Origin: an uncultured Myxococcales bacterium
GTDB lineage: Bacteria > Myxococcota_A > UBA9042
Direction: 5' to 3'
Assembly (NCBI GenBank): GCA_903840165.1
Contig: CAIMEY010000074.1
Span: forward strand, 1-64,000
DNA: 64,000 nucleotides
A program made the position numbers and the translations under genes. The notes beneath the pieces were generated by a model. That model made no database searches, was not told the DNA's origin, and saw nothing but the letters and a program-made list of their open reading frames with translations. Shown here piece by piece: positions 53,861-63,640 of this stretch. Every line of letters starts with the position of its first letter. The stretch's first letter is position 1.

Positions 53861-55114
53861 TCAAGCAGGGACTGGCCTGGGCCACAACCAAGCAGCGCAG
53901 CCAGGAAGCAGCCAAAATGCTAGGTAAATTGCGACATGGTCGTGGCCCACATGGGCAACCCCGTAGCCAATCAATGGACTAGCGATGATGTACGCCACGG
54001 ACTGGGCCGAAGCCAGCGAACCAGCGGCTGCGGACACGGCATTGGCCGGGACACGGGCTAGGCAATCCGCGGTCACTAAAGCGAAAAGTCCGCCACCACC
54101 GGCCATCGCCACGCCAAAGACAGCAGCGGCTGTCATGGCCGAGGAAGCGCTTGAAATTGCAGCTAAACTCAAGCCCACAGTGCAAGCCACGCCTACCAAG
54201 ACCAAGGGCGGAGTCGGCCGTATCTGGTTCTTGCGCGCGCGAATACTAGCTAAGTGCCCAAAACCTAAAGAACCTAGGTCGTAGAGCAGGGGAGGTAGCC
54301 AAAGGTAGTGCCCCAGGTCCCCTTGGGCGATGTGGTGAATGGCTGCCAAGTATTTCGCTGACCAATTGAGGCCATAGGACATCAAGGGGGCCGCAGCCAG
54401 GACCACGGCCATCGCGCGCAGCACGGCGGGATGACGCAGCAGGCTGCCAAGACTTGGCGGCTCGGCCGTTTCGCTGGCGTCCTTGGTTGCCAATTGGGAG
54501 GCAACCCCGCGCAATCGCGTCATATAAATCCACAGGGGTAGCCAAAGCAGCCCACCCACGGCCACGCCGACAAAGGCCGCGCGAAATCCCCAGCGACTGT
54601 TGAGCCAGCCACATAACGCCGGTACCACCATCGCACCCACCGAGGAACCGATGAATAAGACGCCAAAACCCCGCGGTCGAGACGCCGGTGGCAGAATACG
54701 CTGGACGGTCTGCGCAGCGCCCGGAAAGGACGGCGCCTCAGCCAGCCCCAGGCCAATGCGCAGCGTAAACAGCACAGCGATCGCGGGGATAACGGCGTGG
54801 ACCCCCGGCACCAGCGCGTGCAGGGCCGCGACGCCTGACCAGACCAGCACCGCGACAACCAGGCCCCTCTTGGCACCGACGCGGTCGATCCAGCGGCCGG
54901 CCAAAGGGGCCCCAACGAGGTAAGCACATGAAAATGCGGATAATAGCCAGCCGTAGGTCGTTTCCGAAATGGCCAGGGCCTTGGTGACCGTTGGTGCAAG
55001 TACAGCAAATGCTTGCCGATCTGCGTAGGAGACGGCCATGGTCAACGTCGCCGTGATGGCTACAGCCCAGGCAATGACGGGGGAAAGGTTTGTCTTGTCA
55101 GTGTCTTGGCGCAT
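53861..55114 (-). CDS. MFS transporter
   Basis: A 417-residue, 12-helix major facilitator. The first helix ends in SYADRQAFAVLAP, a layout like the ACS (anion:cation symporter) class. The loop 2-3 motif is GRWIDRVGAKRGL. A central charged loop of about 25 residues (TKDASETAEPPS) divides the halves. The start at 55114 follows CAAGGAG. The 75-bp longer frame lacks a ribosome site. The 3' end lies 98 bp from the start of the giant Cys-rich gene on the same strand, so co-transcription is possible. The substrate cannot be told; organic acids or sugar acids are typical of the class. Confidence 0.88.
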   Translation of the reverse strand: MRQDTDKTNLSPVIAWAVAITATLTMAVSYADRQAFAVLAPTVTKALAISETTYGWLLSAFSCAYLVGAPLAGRWIDRVGAKRGLVVAVLVWSGVAALHALVPGVHAVIPAIAVLFTLRIGLGLAEAPSFPGAAQTVQRILPPASRPRGFGVLFIGSSVGAMVVPALCGWLNSRWGFRAAFVGVAVGGLLWLPLWIYMTRLRGVASQLATKDASETAEPPSLGSLLRHPAVLRAMAVVLAAAPLMSYGLNWSAKYLAAIHHIAQGDLGHYLWLPPLLYDLGSLGFGHLASIRARKNQIRPTPPLVLVGVACTVGLSLAAISSASSAMTAAAVFGVAMAGGGGLFALVTADCLARVPANAVSAAAGSLASAQSVAYIIASPLIGYGVAHVGHDHVAIYLAFWLLPGCAAWLWPRPVPA

Positions 55115-55397
55115 GGCTCCTTGGCGGGAACAGAGCAGGGGTACAGGTGTGTATAGCATCGCCCCACGTCTCCAGCTAGCAGCGAGCAAACGGCTTGATA
55201 TAACGCGGGTTTTCTTGCGAGAACTCAGGCCTTTGTCGTTGACCGTGGCGGGCCCCTTGAAGCGGCAAGCAATCGATGTATACCCAACCTGTCAGGAAAT
55301 TCGGCTGCGGGATCCGCCGGTGACCAAAAGGTTGCCTACCCAGGCGGGCCCCAAGATGGGTCGCATGGCACCGAGCAGCGCGGCAGCAGGAGAGGCC
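55115..55397. other. Divergent intergenic region between MFS and TIGR03790 genes
   Basis: A 283-bp region. An in-frame ATG at 55038 would extend the TIGR03790 protein through it, but that part lacks a signal peptide and overlaps the MFS start, so I take it as non-coding. TATAAC at 55199-55204 is a possible -10 box for the plus strand. No matching -35 box was seen. Confidence 0.35.
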
Positions 55398-57119
55398 ATG
55401 AACCAGAAAAATCAGCGAAAAAACAGGTGGATGGCTCGCGCTCTGGCCGAATGTGCCTGGACCTTGCTCGGCGTCGCGTTCCTTTTGCAGCCCGGGCTGA
55501 GTTGGGCGACGCCAGGGCCGGATTCGGTGCTGGTGCTGGCGGCTGCTACAACAGAATCCACTGTGTTGGCTGATAGTTATATGGCTGCACGACAGATCCC
55601 GTCTAGCCAGCGGTGCATTGTGCAGGTGCCCGCAACGGAGGACCTAGGTCTTCAGGATTTCCTGCAGTTGGTGCTCAAACCCATGCAACTTTGCATGAGT
55701 AAAGGAAAAATCACCGATAGGATCGAGGCCATCGCCGTCATGCGCGGACTGCCGCGTCGCGTGCGCATCGACACGGCCGCGGGACAGCCCATCGTCGCCC
55801 TGACGGCAGCCCTCATGGTCAGTCAGTCGACTTTACCCGATGATAAGACTCCGCTTTTAGGCCAAGATCCGGGCTTGACAGCCGATTGTTCCGGCACGCC
55901 GTGCTATGCGGCCAATTGGCCAAATCCCTATAAAAAAGGCGCATTTACCCCGGGCTTTGCCAAGCTGACCGGCAGTGCGCACCACCACCTGTGGTTGGCG
56001 ACGGCGATCGACGGCTATGACCTTGCCGATGCTCAGCAATTGGCGCAGCGCGGTGCCGCCGCTGATTTGCAGATCGATCCCACCGCGACTTGGCTCTTGA
56101 TGCAAGGGGCTGACCCAGCCCGGGCCGCCCTCGACTGGGAATACCCAAAAGTTCTCAAGGCATTGTTGGGTCTTGGAGCCCAAGCGGTCAGCGAGCCTTT
56201 TGCCACGGCCAGCGTCGGGCGCGTCTTGGCGGGCTTTGCCACGGGCACGGCGGACCTCGGCGCAACGGTCGAGGGGAATTCCTACGCGCCTGGCGCAATC
56301 ATTGATAATTTAACGAGTTTTGGCGCGGTGCCGGCCAACTTTGTCGACCCGCTCAGCGGCGGACAGCCCTGGCAAGTCTCGATTTGTCGTTGGATTCGGG
56401 CTGGGGCCACCGGTGCGCATGGAACGGTGGATGAACCGCTGTCGAACTGCTTTCCTTCGCGGCAGTTCCTGGTCGATTACCGCAACGGCGCTACCCTGGC
56501 CGAGGCGTATCTGCGCAACATGCCTTACGTTTACTGGAAGAACCTGGTACTCGGCGACCCGATGACGGCGCCCTACGCTACGCGCCCGACCTTGGATTTG
56601 GCGTGTGCGCAAGGGTGGTTAGGTCAGGACGACTCTGTGTGCGTGGTCCCCAGCGGTGCGGCGACGATTCTGATCCAGGCCGATGGCGGCGGTGAGGCGG
56701 TGGCGCGGGTCCGCGTGCTGACGCCCGACGGGGATATGCTTGAAAGTCCAGGGGATTCTTTGGAAATTGCCACGGGCCTCTCCGCGCAATTGCCTTCGCG
56801 TTCGCTGCTGCTGCTGGCGCAAATGGCCCCAGGTGCGGGACCTGGCGGGAGTTGGCAGTCCAAGGGCTGGCGGCGCGTGACCCTGCTGGCACAGGCTGTA
56901 ACGGCTGATACTGAGCTTGGTTCTGCGGATGCCGATGCTGGGACAGCCCCTGATTCGGTCACGGCGTTGACGGCAGATGCCGCGTCCGGAGTAAGCAAAA
57001 TACCTGTGCAATCCAGCGGATGTGGCGCTAGTGGCGGCGCTGGCCCCCCATGCTCGTGGACCCTGCTGGTCTTTGCTCTGGGCTGCGTAGCTTGGCGACG
57101 ACGCGTTGTCGGACCCTAG
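55398..57119 (+). CDS. TIGR03790-type secreted protein with MYXO-CTERM tail
   Basis: A 573-residue exported protein. The signal peptide covers the first 40 residues (LLGVAFLLQPGLSWATP). The body follows the TIGR03790 pattern: DSVLVLAAATTESTVLADSYMAARQIPSSQRCIV, then IEAIAVMRGLPRRVRID, YAANWPNPYKK and ATAIDGYDLADAQQL. The C-terminus has SSGCGASGG, then a helix (WTLLVFALGCVAW) and RRRVV, a MYXO-CTERM-like sorting tail. The start at 55398 is preceded by AGGAGAGG. The function of the family is unknown. The tail predicts surface display. Confidence 0.85.
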   Translation: MNQKNQRKNRWMARALAECAWTLLGVAFLLQPGLSWATPGPDSVLVLAAATTESTVLADSYMAARQIPSSQRCIVQVPATEDLGLQDFLQLVLKPMQLCMSKGKITDRIEAIAVMRGLPRRVRIDTAAGQPIVALTAALMVSQSTLPDDKTPLLGQDPGLTADCSGTPCYAANWPNPYKKGAFTPGFAKLTGSAHHHLWLATAIDGYDLADAQQLAQRGAAADLQIDPTATWLLMQGADPARAALDWEYPKVLKALLGLGAQAVSEPFATASVGRVLAGFATGTADLGATVEGNSYAPGAIIDNLTSFGAVPANFVDPLSGGQPWQVSICRWIRAGATGAHGTVDEPLSNCFPSRQFLVDYRNGATLAEAYLRNMPYVYWKNLVLGDPMTAPYATRPTLDLACAQGWLGQDDSVCVVPSGAATILIQADGGGEAVARVRVLTPDGDMLESPGDSLEIATGLSAQLPSRSLLLLAQMAPGAGPGGSWQSKGWRRVTLLAQAVTADTELGSADADAGTAPDSVTALTADAASGVSKIPVQSSGCGASGGAGPPCSWTLLVFALGCVAWRRRVVGP

Positions 57120-57142
57120 CCCATGCCCGCTACACCCAAAAG

Positions 57143-57207
57143 AAACACCCGCCCCGGTCCATCCGTGCGTGCAAGGCAAGCAACAGGACGGCCGTGGGCG
57201 GGTGCTT
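57143..57207 (-). terminator. Candidate rho-independent terminator of the psiF-like gene
   Basis: On the minus strand CACCCGCCC (complement of 57196-57204) pairs with GGGCGGGTG (complement of 57146-57154). Flanking A-T and G-T pairs lengthen the stem to about twelve, and TTTCTTTT follows. The loop is 41 bases, long for this class. A small CCGAG/CTCGG hairpin sits between the stop codon and this element (57249-57262). Confidence 0.45.
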
Positions 57208-57262
57208 GAATTCGCCGGCATGAACCCGTGGGTCTCATGGCAAAGCGCCCGAGATAGCTCGG

Positions 57263-57616
57263 TTACTTCATCTTGCTGGGCCCACCGGCCTTGAGACAGT
57301 CCGTGCGGAACTTCTTGAATTCATCGCCCTTCTTGCCCTTGGCAGCGGCCATGCAATCCTTCATTGCCTGCTTGGGATCGGCCTTGGCCTCCACCTTAGC
57401 AGGCGCGGCTTTGGCTGGCTCTACCTTGGCGGGCTCTGCCTTGGCGGGTGCGGCTTTGAGGCATTCCGCCATGAATTTCTTGCGTTCGTCGCCTGCGAGC
57501 TTCTTTTCGCCGGCCTGAGCCGAGCAAGCCTTCATCTTGTCTTGCTGCGCATTGGCGGCAAAGGCGGGGGCAGCGACAAACAGGGCGAGCAGGGTGGCGC
57601 TCAAGATCTTGCGCAT
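57263..57616 (-). CDS. PsiF-like protein with two repeats
   Basis: A 117-residue exported protein. The signal peptide ends at AFAAN. Two PsiF motifs follow: about residues 28-55 (KMKACSAQAGEKKLAGDERKKF, then MAECLK) and about 83-112 (MKDCMAAAKGKKGDEFKKF, then RTDCLK). An Ala/Pro/Lys linker with repeated PAK triplets joins them. PsiF of E. coli is phosphate-starvation induced, but its role is unknown, and no Pho box was seen here. Start 57616 follows GGAGA. It probably stays soluble in the periplasm. Confidence 0.85.
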   Translation of the reverse strand: MRKILSATLLALFVAAPAFAANAQQDKMKACSAQAGEKKLAGDERKKFMAECLKAAPAKAEPAKVEPAKAAPAKVEAKADPKQAMKDCMAAAKGKKGDEFKKFRTDCLKAGGPSKMK

Positions 57617-57900
57617 GAGGATCTCCAGAAAAGGCCAGTGTTCTGGCCCAAAAGCGCGACGAATCGCGGCGTGTTTCGGTAAAAGGTCACCGCGGCAGCT
57701 TGGGCTTGGGCGCCTGCCACCGCGGCGGACTGTAACGCCAACGCGTCGGATTGCCAAAGATTCACCGGCCCAGGGACAGTTCAGCGAAGAATAGCGCCAA
57801 TTCAAGTCGCGGACGCCCCTGCCGACCGCACCACGGCGGGCTTGGCCCGAGACCCTCCAGCCACATCACGAGCAATTCTGCTGTAAGTTTAGGTAGGTAT
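57617..57900. other. Intergenic region between the psiF-like and IgGFc-like genes
   Basis: A 284-bp stretch with no gene that I can support. Near its right end is the short palindrome GGTAG/CTACC (57892-57905 region) with a four-base spacer. No promoter pair is convincing. Confidence 0.35.
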
Positions 57901-60012
57901 CTACCACTGCAGGTTCATGCCACCCGGATAGCCGTAGGCGGTCTTGTTGCCGTAGCCGTAGACCATTAGGCCAAAAGCCTTTTTAGATTCAAAGGTATGT
58001 GAGCCCTTCTGCACAGTGTGGTAGGCCAGTTCCCAGGTCCCATCGCCCACCGGTGCAAAATCTGTGTCCGGGATTTGCACGCCATCGGCGACCACCGCGA
58101 CGCCCGCGGGACGCACCACAGAAGTCCAGTTGGTGCCGTAGCCATCGGCCGTTTGAATCACGTAATCCGCGCGATATTGCTTAGATGGCGGCACGATCAT
58201 CATGGTTGGGTCGCCGATGTTCTGGTCGGTATAGCCCGCGCTCACTAGGAACTGCACCACCTGGATACGGCCCGTGCCCTGGAGTTGGAAGCTCAGCGGC
58301 GTTTGAACCTCAATCGAATCGCCGGCTTTCTTGAGGACCACGCCGTCAATGCCGGCAATGCTGGGGATGGTCTTGAGGGTGACATTGTCATCGCCGGCTG
58401 TGATCACCCAGTCGTCGACTTCGCCGCCGCGGGGCTTGGACTTGCAGCAAAGCGCTGAATTTCCCCAGGCTTCCAAAGGCATCATCTGCTCTTCGATGTG
58501 CTCAGCGCAGCAACCGTCGCCGCCATCGGTGCCGCCGCCGCTGGGTGGTGGGGCGTCCTTGGGGCCGATCACCGTTTCTTCATGGCCACTGAAGACGGCT
58601 ACGGGCTTGGTGGCGTCAATGCGCGTGCCGGTGAGCGACGGGATCGCCGCGCCGATGCTGAAGGTGCTGCCGTCTTGGAGGTTGAGGACATCAAACTGTT
58701 TCAATTCAAAGACATATACCTGGTTTGGCTTCAAGTCGGCTGAGCCAGAGGGCGGTACACCCTTGCTCGGATTGGCCTTCACCACCGCCTTGGGATAGAC
58801 CTGAACCTCGGTTGTACCCGTGGAAACTGCCACGACGGTGATGTAAGCCTTCTGAGAAATATTGGGCAATCCGGGAATATTGAGGTCCGGCGTCGACGGT
58901 TGGCAGACGCCAAAATACGTCTTGCCCAGCACATTCATCGGCAGCAGTAGCGAGCCATCGTTGGAGGCTGCGCCTTCGGAGTTGAACGGGTTGAACTGAA
59001 AGGCGACAACCGGCTGAGTGGACTTGACGTGGATGGCCTTGGGCGTGATGCCCGAACCGTCGACGTTCATCACGGGCATCTTGAATTCCTTTGTAGTCTG
59101 GGCAGGTACCGAGGTGTCGGTCACCGGCAGATCGTACAGGCCCACGGGCGTCTGACAGACCGTGTTCTTGCCGCCACAGGTCGATTCTGGCACGCAGGCG
59201 TTGCCATCGGCGCAGCCCACCATGACTTCAAAGGTCAAGGTAGCATCGAGAACGCCTGGATTTGAAATGATAATGCTGTGCGGGATCATGTCCGGTGTTA
59301 GACCCTGCTTGTTGAGCATGGCCGACATGGTGTCCGGCGAGTTGTCCAGATCGACGCTCCAGTATTCGCAGCCGACGTTGCTGGCGATCTTGAGGTTGGA
59401 TTCGCACAGGCTGATGCATTGACCGCCCATGCACATCGCACCGGTTTTGCATGAAGATTCGGGGCCATAGCCCGAGCCGTCTTCCAGGCAGGTGTGAAAG
59501 GCTCCGGCCGCCGTACAGGTCGGAATAAACGGCGTGCAGACGACACTTTTGCACGTGCCCGCGGCGCATTGTTGCGGGGCTTTGCACTTGGTCGGCACCC
59601 AAGATTTGCCATCGGCTGCGCAGGTTTGCTGGATCGAGTAGCCGTCACATTTGGTGGTGCCAGGGGTGCAATCGGCCAAGGTAACGCAGGCTCCGTCCTG
59701 ACAAACTTGAGCGCCGGCGCACTGTTGGCTCATTTGCCACTTGCCATCGACGCAGCCCTTGACGACGGAATTGTTAAAGCACTCGACGGCCCCCTCAGCG
59801 CAGGCTGCGCCGTCGGCGATGGGTGTGGCGTCGGCCGAAAGATCGAGGGAATCTGCGTTCTTGCCGCTGCCGTCGCCGATCTGTCCATCGAGGCTGCTGC
59901 TGTCGACATCGGTGGTCGCGGCGGTTTTGACTGAGCTTGTGGCGCTGCAGGCGGCAAGGCTTGAACCGAGGATAACTGCGCAACCCATCAAGCAGTAACA
60001 GAAAATCTTCAT
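57901..60012 (-). CDS. Lipoprotein with Cys-rich N-terminus and IgGFc-binding-like domain
   Basis: A 703-residue protein with the lipobox SLAAC near residue 22. An acidic Ser/Asp stretch reaches to about 65. Four Cys-rich modules cover about 70-205 (for example CTPGTTKCDGYSIQQTC). The rest, about 205-700, resembles the IgGFc-binding N-terminal domain: YWSVDLDN, HSIIISNPG, QPVVAFQFNPF, PVAVFSGHE and a late YVIQTADGYGTNW. A central Cys cluster (CCAEHIEEQ, LCCKSK) is present as in that family. In animals the domain binds IgG or mucin; in bacteria the ligand is unknown. The start at 60012 has only a weak ribosome site. Confidence 0.85.
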   Translation of the reverse strand: MKIFCYCLMGCAVILGSSLAACSATSSVKTAATTDVDSSSLDGQIGDGSGKNADSLDLSADATPIADGAACAEGAVECFNNSVVKGCVDGKWQMSQQCAGAQVCQDGACVTLADCTPGTTKCDGYSIQQTCAADGKSWVPTKCKAPQQCAAGTCKSVVCTPFIPTCTAAGAFHTCLEDGSGYGPESSCKTGAMCMGGQCISLCESNLKIASNVGCEYWSVDLDNSPDTMSAMLNKQGLTPDMIPHSIIISNPGVLDATLTFEVMVGCADGNACVPESTCGGKNTVCQTPVGLYDLPVTDTSVPAQTTKEFKMPVMNVDGSGITPKAIHVKSTQPVVAFQFNPFNSEGAASNDGSLLLPMNVLGKTYFGVCQPSTPDLNIPGLPNISQKAYITVVAVSTGTTEVQVYPKAVVKANPSKGVPPSGSADLKPNQVYVFELKQFDVLNLQDGSTFSIGAAIPSLTGTRIDATKPVAVFSGHEETVIGPKDAPPPSGGGTDGGDGCCAEHIEEQMMPLEAWGNSALCCKSKPRGGEVDDWVITAGDDNVTLKTIPSIAGIDGVVLKKAGDSIEVQTPLSFQLQGTGRIQVVQFLVSAGYTDQNIGDPTMMIVPPSKQYRADYVIQTADGYGTNWTSVVRPAGVAVVADGVQIPDTDFAPVGDGTWELAYHTVQKGSHTFESKKAFGLMVYGYGNKTAYGYPGGMNLQW

Positions 60013-60202
60013 TGCCGCGCACCCATGGCAGCACAAGGCCGCGCCTACATTGTCGCGGTCCCGCGGCCTCTCGGCAACCGTGCCGGCACACATTCTTGGC
60101 TTGAGGTCCGCAGGCCTGCGGTTGCAGTCGGTGCGACAACCGCTGTCGCATAGAACCGGTAGCCCCTTGGCGGCGCGCCGGCCTTCTGCCACAGTGCCGA
60201 CC

Positions 60203-63200
60203 ATGGCTCAAGTCGCCGTTCATCGCAGTTGCTTTGTGGACCGTCTAGCGGCGACGCTGGCCGCAGATCTGAGGCAGAATACGCCCTTAGACCCCCATCA
60301 GGCGGTCACCGTAGTCATCGGCAGTCGTGGCATGGCGCGGTGGCTCCGTCTGCAATTGGCGCAGCAGTTGGGGATATGTGCCGGGATTCGCTTTGTATTT
60401 CCTGGGCAATTCGTTGGCGACGTGCTGCAGGTCCTCGGGCATCCGGCGCCCGAGCCCGACCCCTACGCGCCGGCGGTGCTTGCGCATCAACTGCTGCCGC
60501 TCCTGCCAGAACTGCCTATTTTAGCGCGGTATTTGCAAACCGAGCTTGGCAAGCCCCTGGACTTAGTTGACAGTCGCGCTTGGGGATTGGCCCGTGAATT
60601 GGCGGACTTGTTTGATCGCTATCAGTGGTCGCGCCCCGACTGGCTGTTGGCTTGGCAGCAACACCGCAGCATCGGCGGCGATCAGCTCACTGATGAGGCC
60701 TGGCAGGCGCCATTGTGGCGGCAATTGCAAGAGAAAGTCGCTCGCACCTACGCGCAGGCCTTGCCTTTGCCCTCCCGCGTTATGGCCGCCTGCGCGACGC
60801 TGCAGCACCTACAAACCGATGCCCTGGCGCGGGCTGAGGCGCTGCCCAACTTGGCGCAGGCAGGTTACGGTTCCGTCTACGTTTTTGGCGTTTCGTCCCT
60901 GCCCGTCCTGCACCTGGAACTGCTGGCCAGCTTGGGCAAAGTCATCCAAGTGCACGCGTATCTGTTTGCGCCGTCTCAGCATTTCCTCGGCGAACTGACG
61001 ACCCGCCGCGAACTCAAGAGGCAGTCGCGCAATGCCAGCCCGGAACAAGCGCTCGAGATTGCTCAGCAATGGCGATCCATCCACCCGCTCTTGCACAGCC
61101 TTGGCCGGGTCTCCCGCGACATGCAGATGCTTTTGCTAGCGCGCGATTTGGACCCCAGCGAGACGACGGCGGATTCGCTCTGGGACGCGCCAACCTTGCA
61201 AGAGTTATCGGAAAATCCGCAGTCGACTTTGCTGGAGCACCTGCAAGCCAGCCTGCGCGACATGCAGGGGCCCCCGGAGCCGACCGAGCGTCCGCGCCTG
61301 AGCCAACGGGACGACAGCGTGCAGGTTCACGCCTGTCCGGGCCTGACGCGGCAGGTGGAAGTGCTGCGCGACGAGCTTTTGCAACTATTTGAAAAGCATC
61401 CACATTTGCATCCACGCGACGTCGTAGTGATGACGCCCGATGTCGAGGCAGCGGCGCCCTTGGTGCGCGCCCTGTTTGGCGAAGGTCAGCGGCAGCGCGG
61501 TGCCCAAGGGGCTTGGGAACAAAGCGGTTTTCCGAGAATTCCCGTTGAAATATCCGACCTTTCTGTGCGGGCCATCAATCCACTTGCCCAAGCGTTGCTG
61601 CGCACTGTGGCATTGGCGCTGGCCCGCGTCACGGCGTCCAGTGTGGCCGATTGGCTGAGTTTGCCGGTCGTGGCGGCGCGTTTCTCTTTGGCTGAAGCGG
61701 AGTTGACGCAGATTCGCGGTTGGCTAGGCCAGAGCGGTATCCGTTGGGCCTGGGATGCCAGCGACCGCAAACGCCACGGTCAGCCGGAAGACGTGCAGAA
61801 TACCCTTTGGTTTGGCCTAGAACGCCTAGCCTGGGGCGTTGTTGCCGCCCAGGATGCGCCCGCGCTATGGCCGCTGGGGGACCGCTTTGTGGCGCCATGG
61901 CCCGACATTGAGGCAGGCTCCGCCCAGACTGTTGGGCGTTTTGCCTTGGCACTCAAGACCTTAAGGCAGCAGGTTGAGGTATTGCGCAAGCCGCGGACCC
62001 TGGTCGCTTGGCGGCAGGTGCTGGTGACGGCGCTGGACAGCCTGACCGTGGCGACGGCGCCCCAACAGACACTGCGCGCGGAGGTGGTGAAGACCCTTGA
62101 AAGTATGGCTGAAATGGCTGGAGAAACGGCGCACGTCTTTACCGTCGACGCCTTGCAGGTGCTGTTGAGTGCCCAACTCGACTCGGCCCAAGGTGGCGAT
62201 CGGCCGGTGAGCGGCGCTGTCACGTTGTGCGCCCTGCAACCGCAGCGCAGCGTGCCTTTTGCGGTCGTGTGCTTGCTGGGGCTCGATGACAGCGCTTTTC
62301 CCAGGAGCCAGCAGGCCTTAGGCTTTGACATGACGGCGAGACAGCCGCGCTTGGGCGACCGGGATACCCGCGATGACGACCGACATATCCTGCTAGAATC
62401 CTTGCTTGCAGCTGGGGAGCATTTGCTGCTGTTCTATGATGGCCGCGACCCTTGCAGCGGTGTCACACGTGCGCCGAGTGTGCCTGTGGCCGAACTGCTT
62501 GAAACTATGGATGCCTATTGGCTGCCGGTCGTAGGTGACCGCCTTTCGTCGCAGATTTGCCAGCGCCATGGCGTGCAGCCGTGGAGCCGACAACCTTCTG
62601 ATCAGACTGGTCATATGCCGACCTTTGACCGGCGGATGGCCCAGCTTGCCATGGACGTGCGGAGTTCGCGGCCTTTGCAGCCGCCTCTGATGCCGGCCTC
62701 GCTGCAGCTGCAGCCAAGACCTCAAGAAGATTGGGTATTTTCCGATCTTCTCGGCGCCTTGCGCGCGCCCGTGCAAGCCCTGCTGCAGGGGCGATTGGGG
62801 CTGCGGCTCAGCGCTGCGGGTACGACGCTCGAGGACCGAGAACCCTTTGCCTTGGAAGGCCTTGGCCGCTACCAGGTACTGCGCGGAGCGCTGGCGGATG
62901 CCCGGCAAGCGCTTGAACCCAATGGAATTTCGCGATGGCGCAGTGAGGGTCTCTTGCCCCTGGGTACGCCTGGGCGGGTGGCGTGGCAGCAATTGAGCGG
63001 ACCTATTGATGTTTTGCGCACGCTCGCCGGTGACGACTGGCACGCACCGCCTCAACCGGCGCTACGGGTGCAGCTGGGGCCGGCGCAGTGGCTGGTTGGG
63101 ACCTCAGGATTGGCTTATCATGGCGCGGACTTAGTGGACGTGGATACGACAGACCCGGGCTCGGCGGCCCGCCTGCTGCGAGCCTGGCTGGCGCTTTTGG

Positions 63201-63640
63201 CGACGGCGGTTGCGCAACCCGGGCCTCATCAGGCTCGTCTATACGGCCTAGTGGACGGTGAGGGACAGCGTATTGTCTTACAAGCACCTGATAATGCAGA
63301 AGAAGTGTTGAGCAATCTTGTTGCGGTTGCGGACAACGCGCTTCAAGGCCCCCTGCTGCTGTTTGCCAAGGCTTCTGCCGCAGTAGCCAAGAGTTGGGCC
63401 AAGCCCAAGCGGGCCAACGAAGATCCAGTGGCGCAGGCGCTGGCGGCCTGGGGGGATCCGGAGAGACCCCAGCCCTGGGATGAGCGTCTGGACCCGTACA
63501 TAGCGCTGGCTTTTGGTGAGGAAAATCCATGGTTTGATGGGCATCAGCCCGACCCGCGGTGGCTCGAATTAGCGAAGCGCGTTTGGCTGCCCTTGTGGCA
63601 GGCCGTTGGCGATGGCGACGCCTCAGCGGAGGCTGCATGA
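60203..63640 (+). CDS. recC: Exodeoxyribonuclease V gamma subunit (RecC)
   Basis: A 1145-residue subunit of the RecBCD helicase-nuclease for double-strand break repair. RecC recognises Chi sites and splits the duplex. Early motifs GMARWLRLQLAQQLGI and FVFPGQFVGDVL are typical, as are the later GVSSLPVLHLELLASLG, the VHACPGLTRQVEVLRDELL segment, DVVVMTPDVEAAAPLV and LLGLDDSAFPR. Length is close to the E. coli protein (about 1120). The start at 60203 was chosen by alignment with family starts. The longer frame is unlike it. Its stop overlaps the next start (ATGA). Confidence 0.95.
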   Translation: MAQVAVHRSCFVDRLAATLAADLRQNTPLDPHQAVTVVIGSRGMARWLRLQLAQQLGICAGIRFVFPGQFVGDVLQVLGHPAPEPDPYAPAVLAHQLLPLLPELPILARYLQTELGKPLDLVDSRAWGLARELADLFDRYQWSRPDWLLAWQQHRSIGGDQLTDEAWQAPLWRQLQEKVARTYAQALPLPSRVMAACATLQHLQTDALARAEALPNLAQAGYGSVYVFGVSSLPVLHLELLASLGKVIQVHAYLFAPSQHFLGELTTRRELKRQSRNASPEQALEIAQQWRSIHPLLHSLGRVSRDMQMLLLARDLDPSETTADSLWDAPTLQELSENPQSTLLEHLQASLRDMQGPPEPTERPRLSQRDDSVQVHACPGLTRQVEVLRDELLQLFEKHPHLHPRDVVVMTPDVEAAAPLVRALFGEGQRQRGAQGAWEQSGFPRIPVEISDLSVRAINPLAQALLRTVALALARVTASSVADWLSLPVVAARFSLAEAELTQIRGWLGQSGIRWAWDASDRKRHGQPEDVQNTLWFGLERLAWGVVAAQDAPALWPLGDRFVAPWPDIEAGSAQTVGRFALALKTLRQQVEVLRKPRTLVAWRQVLVTALDSLTVATAPQQTLRAEVVKTLESMAEMAGETAHVFTVDALQVLLSAQLDSAQGGDRPVSGAVTLCALQPQRSVPFAVVCLLGLDDSAFPRSQQALGFDMTARQPRLGDRDTRDDDRHILLESLLAAGEHLLLFYDGRDPCSGVTRAPSVPVAELLETMDAYWLPVVGDRLSSQICQRHGVQPWSRQPSDQTGHMPTFDRRMAQLAMDVRSSRPLQPPLMPASLQLQPRPQEDWVFSDLLGALRAPVQALLQGRLGLRLSAAGTTLEDREPFALEGLGRYQVLRGALADARQALEPNGISRWRSEGLLPLGTPGRVAWQQLSGPIDVLRTLAGDDWHAPPQPALRVQLGPAQWLVGTSGLAYHGADLVDVDTTDPGSAARLLRAWLALLATAVAQPGPHQARLYGLVDGEGQRIVLQAPDNAEEVLSNLVAVADNALQGPLLLFAKASAAVAKSWAKPKRANEDPVAQALAAWGDPERPQPWDERLDPYIALAFGEENPWFDGHQPDPRWLELAKRVWLPLWQAVGDGDASAEAA

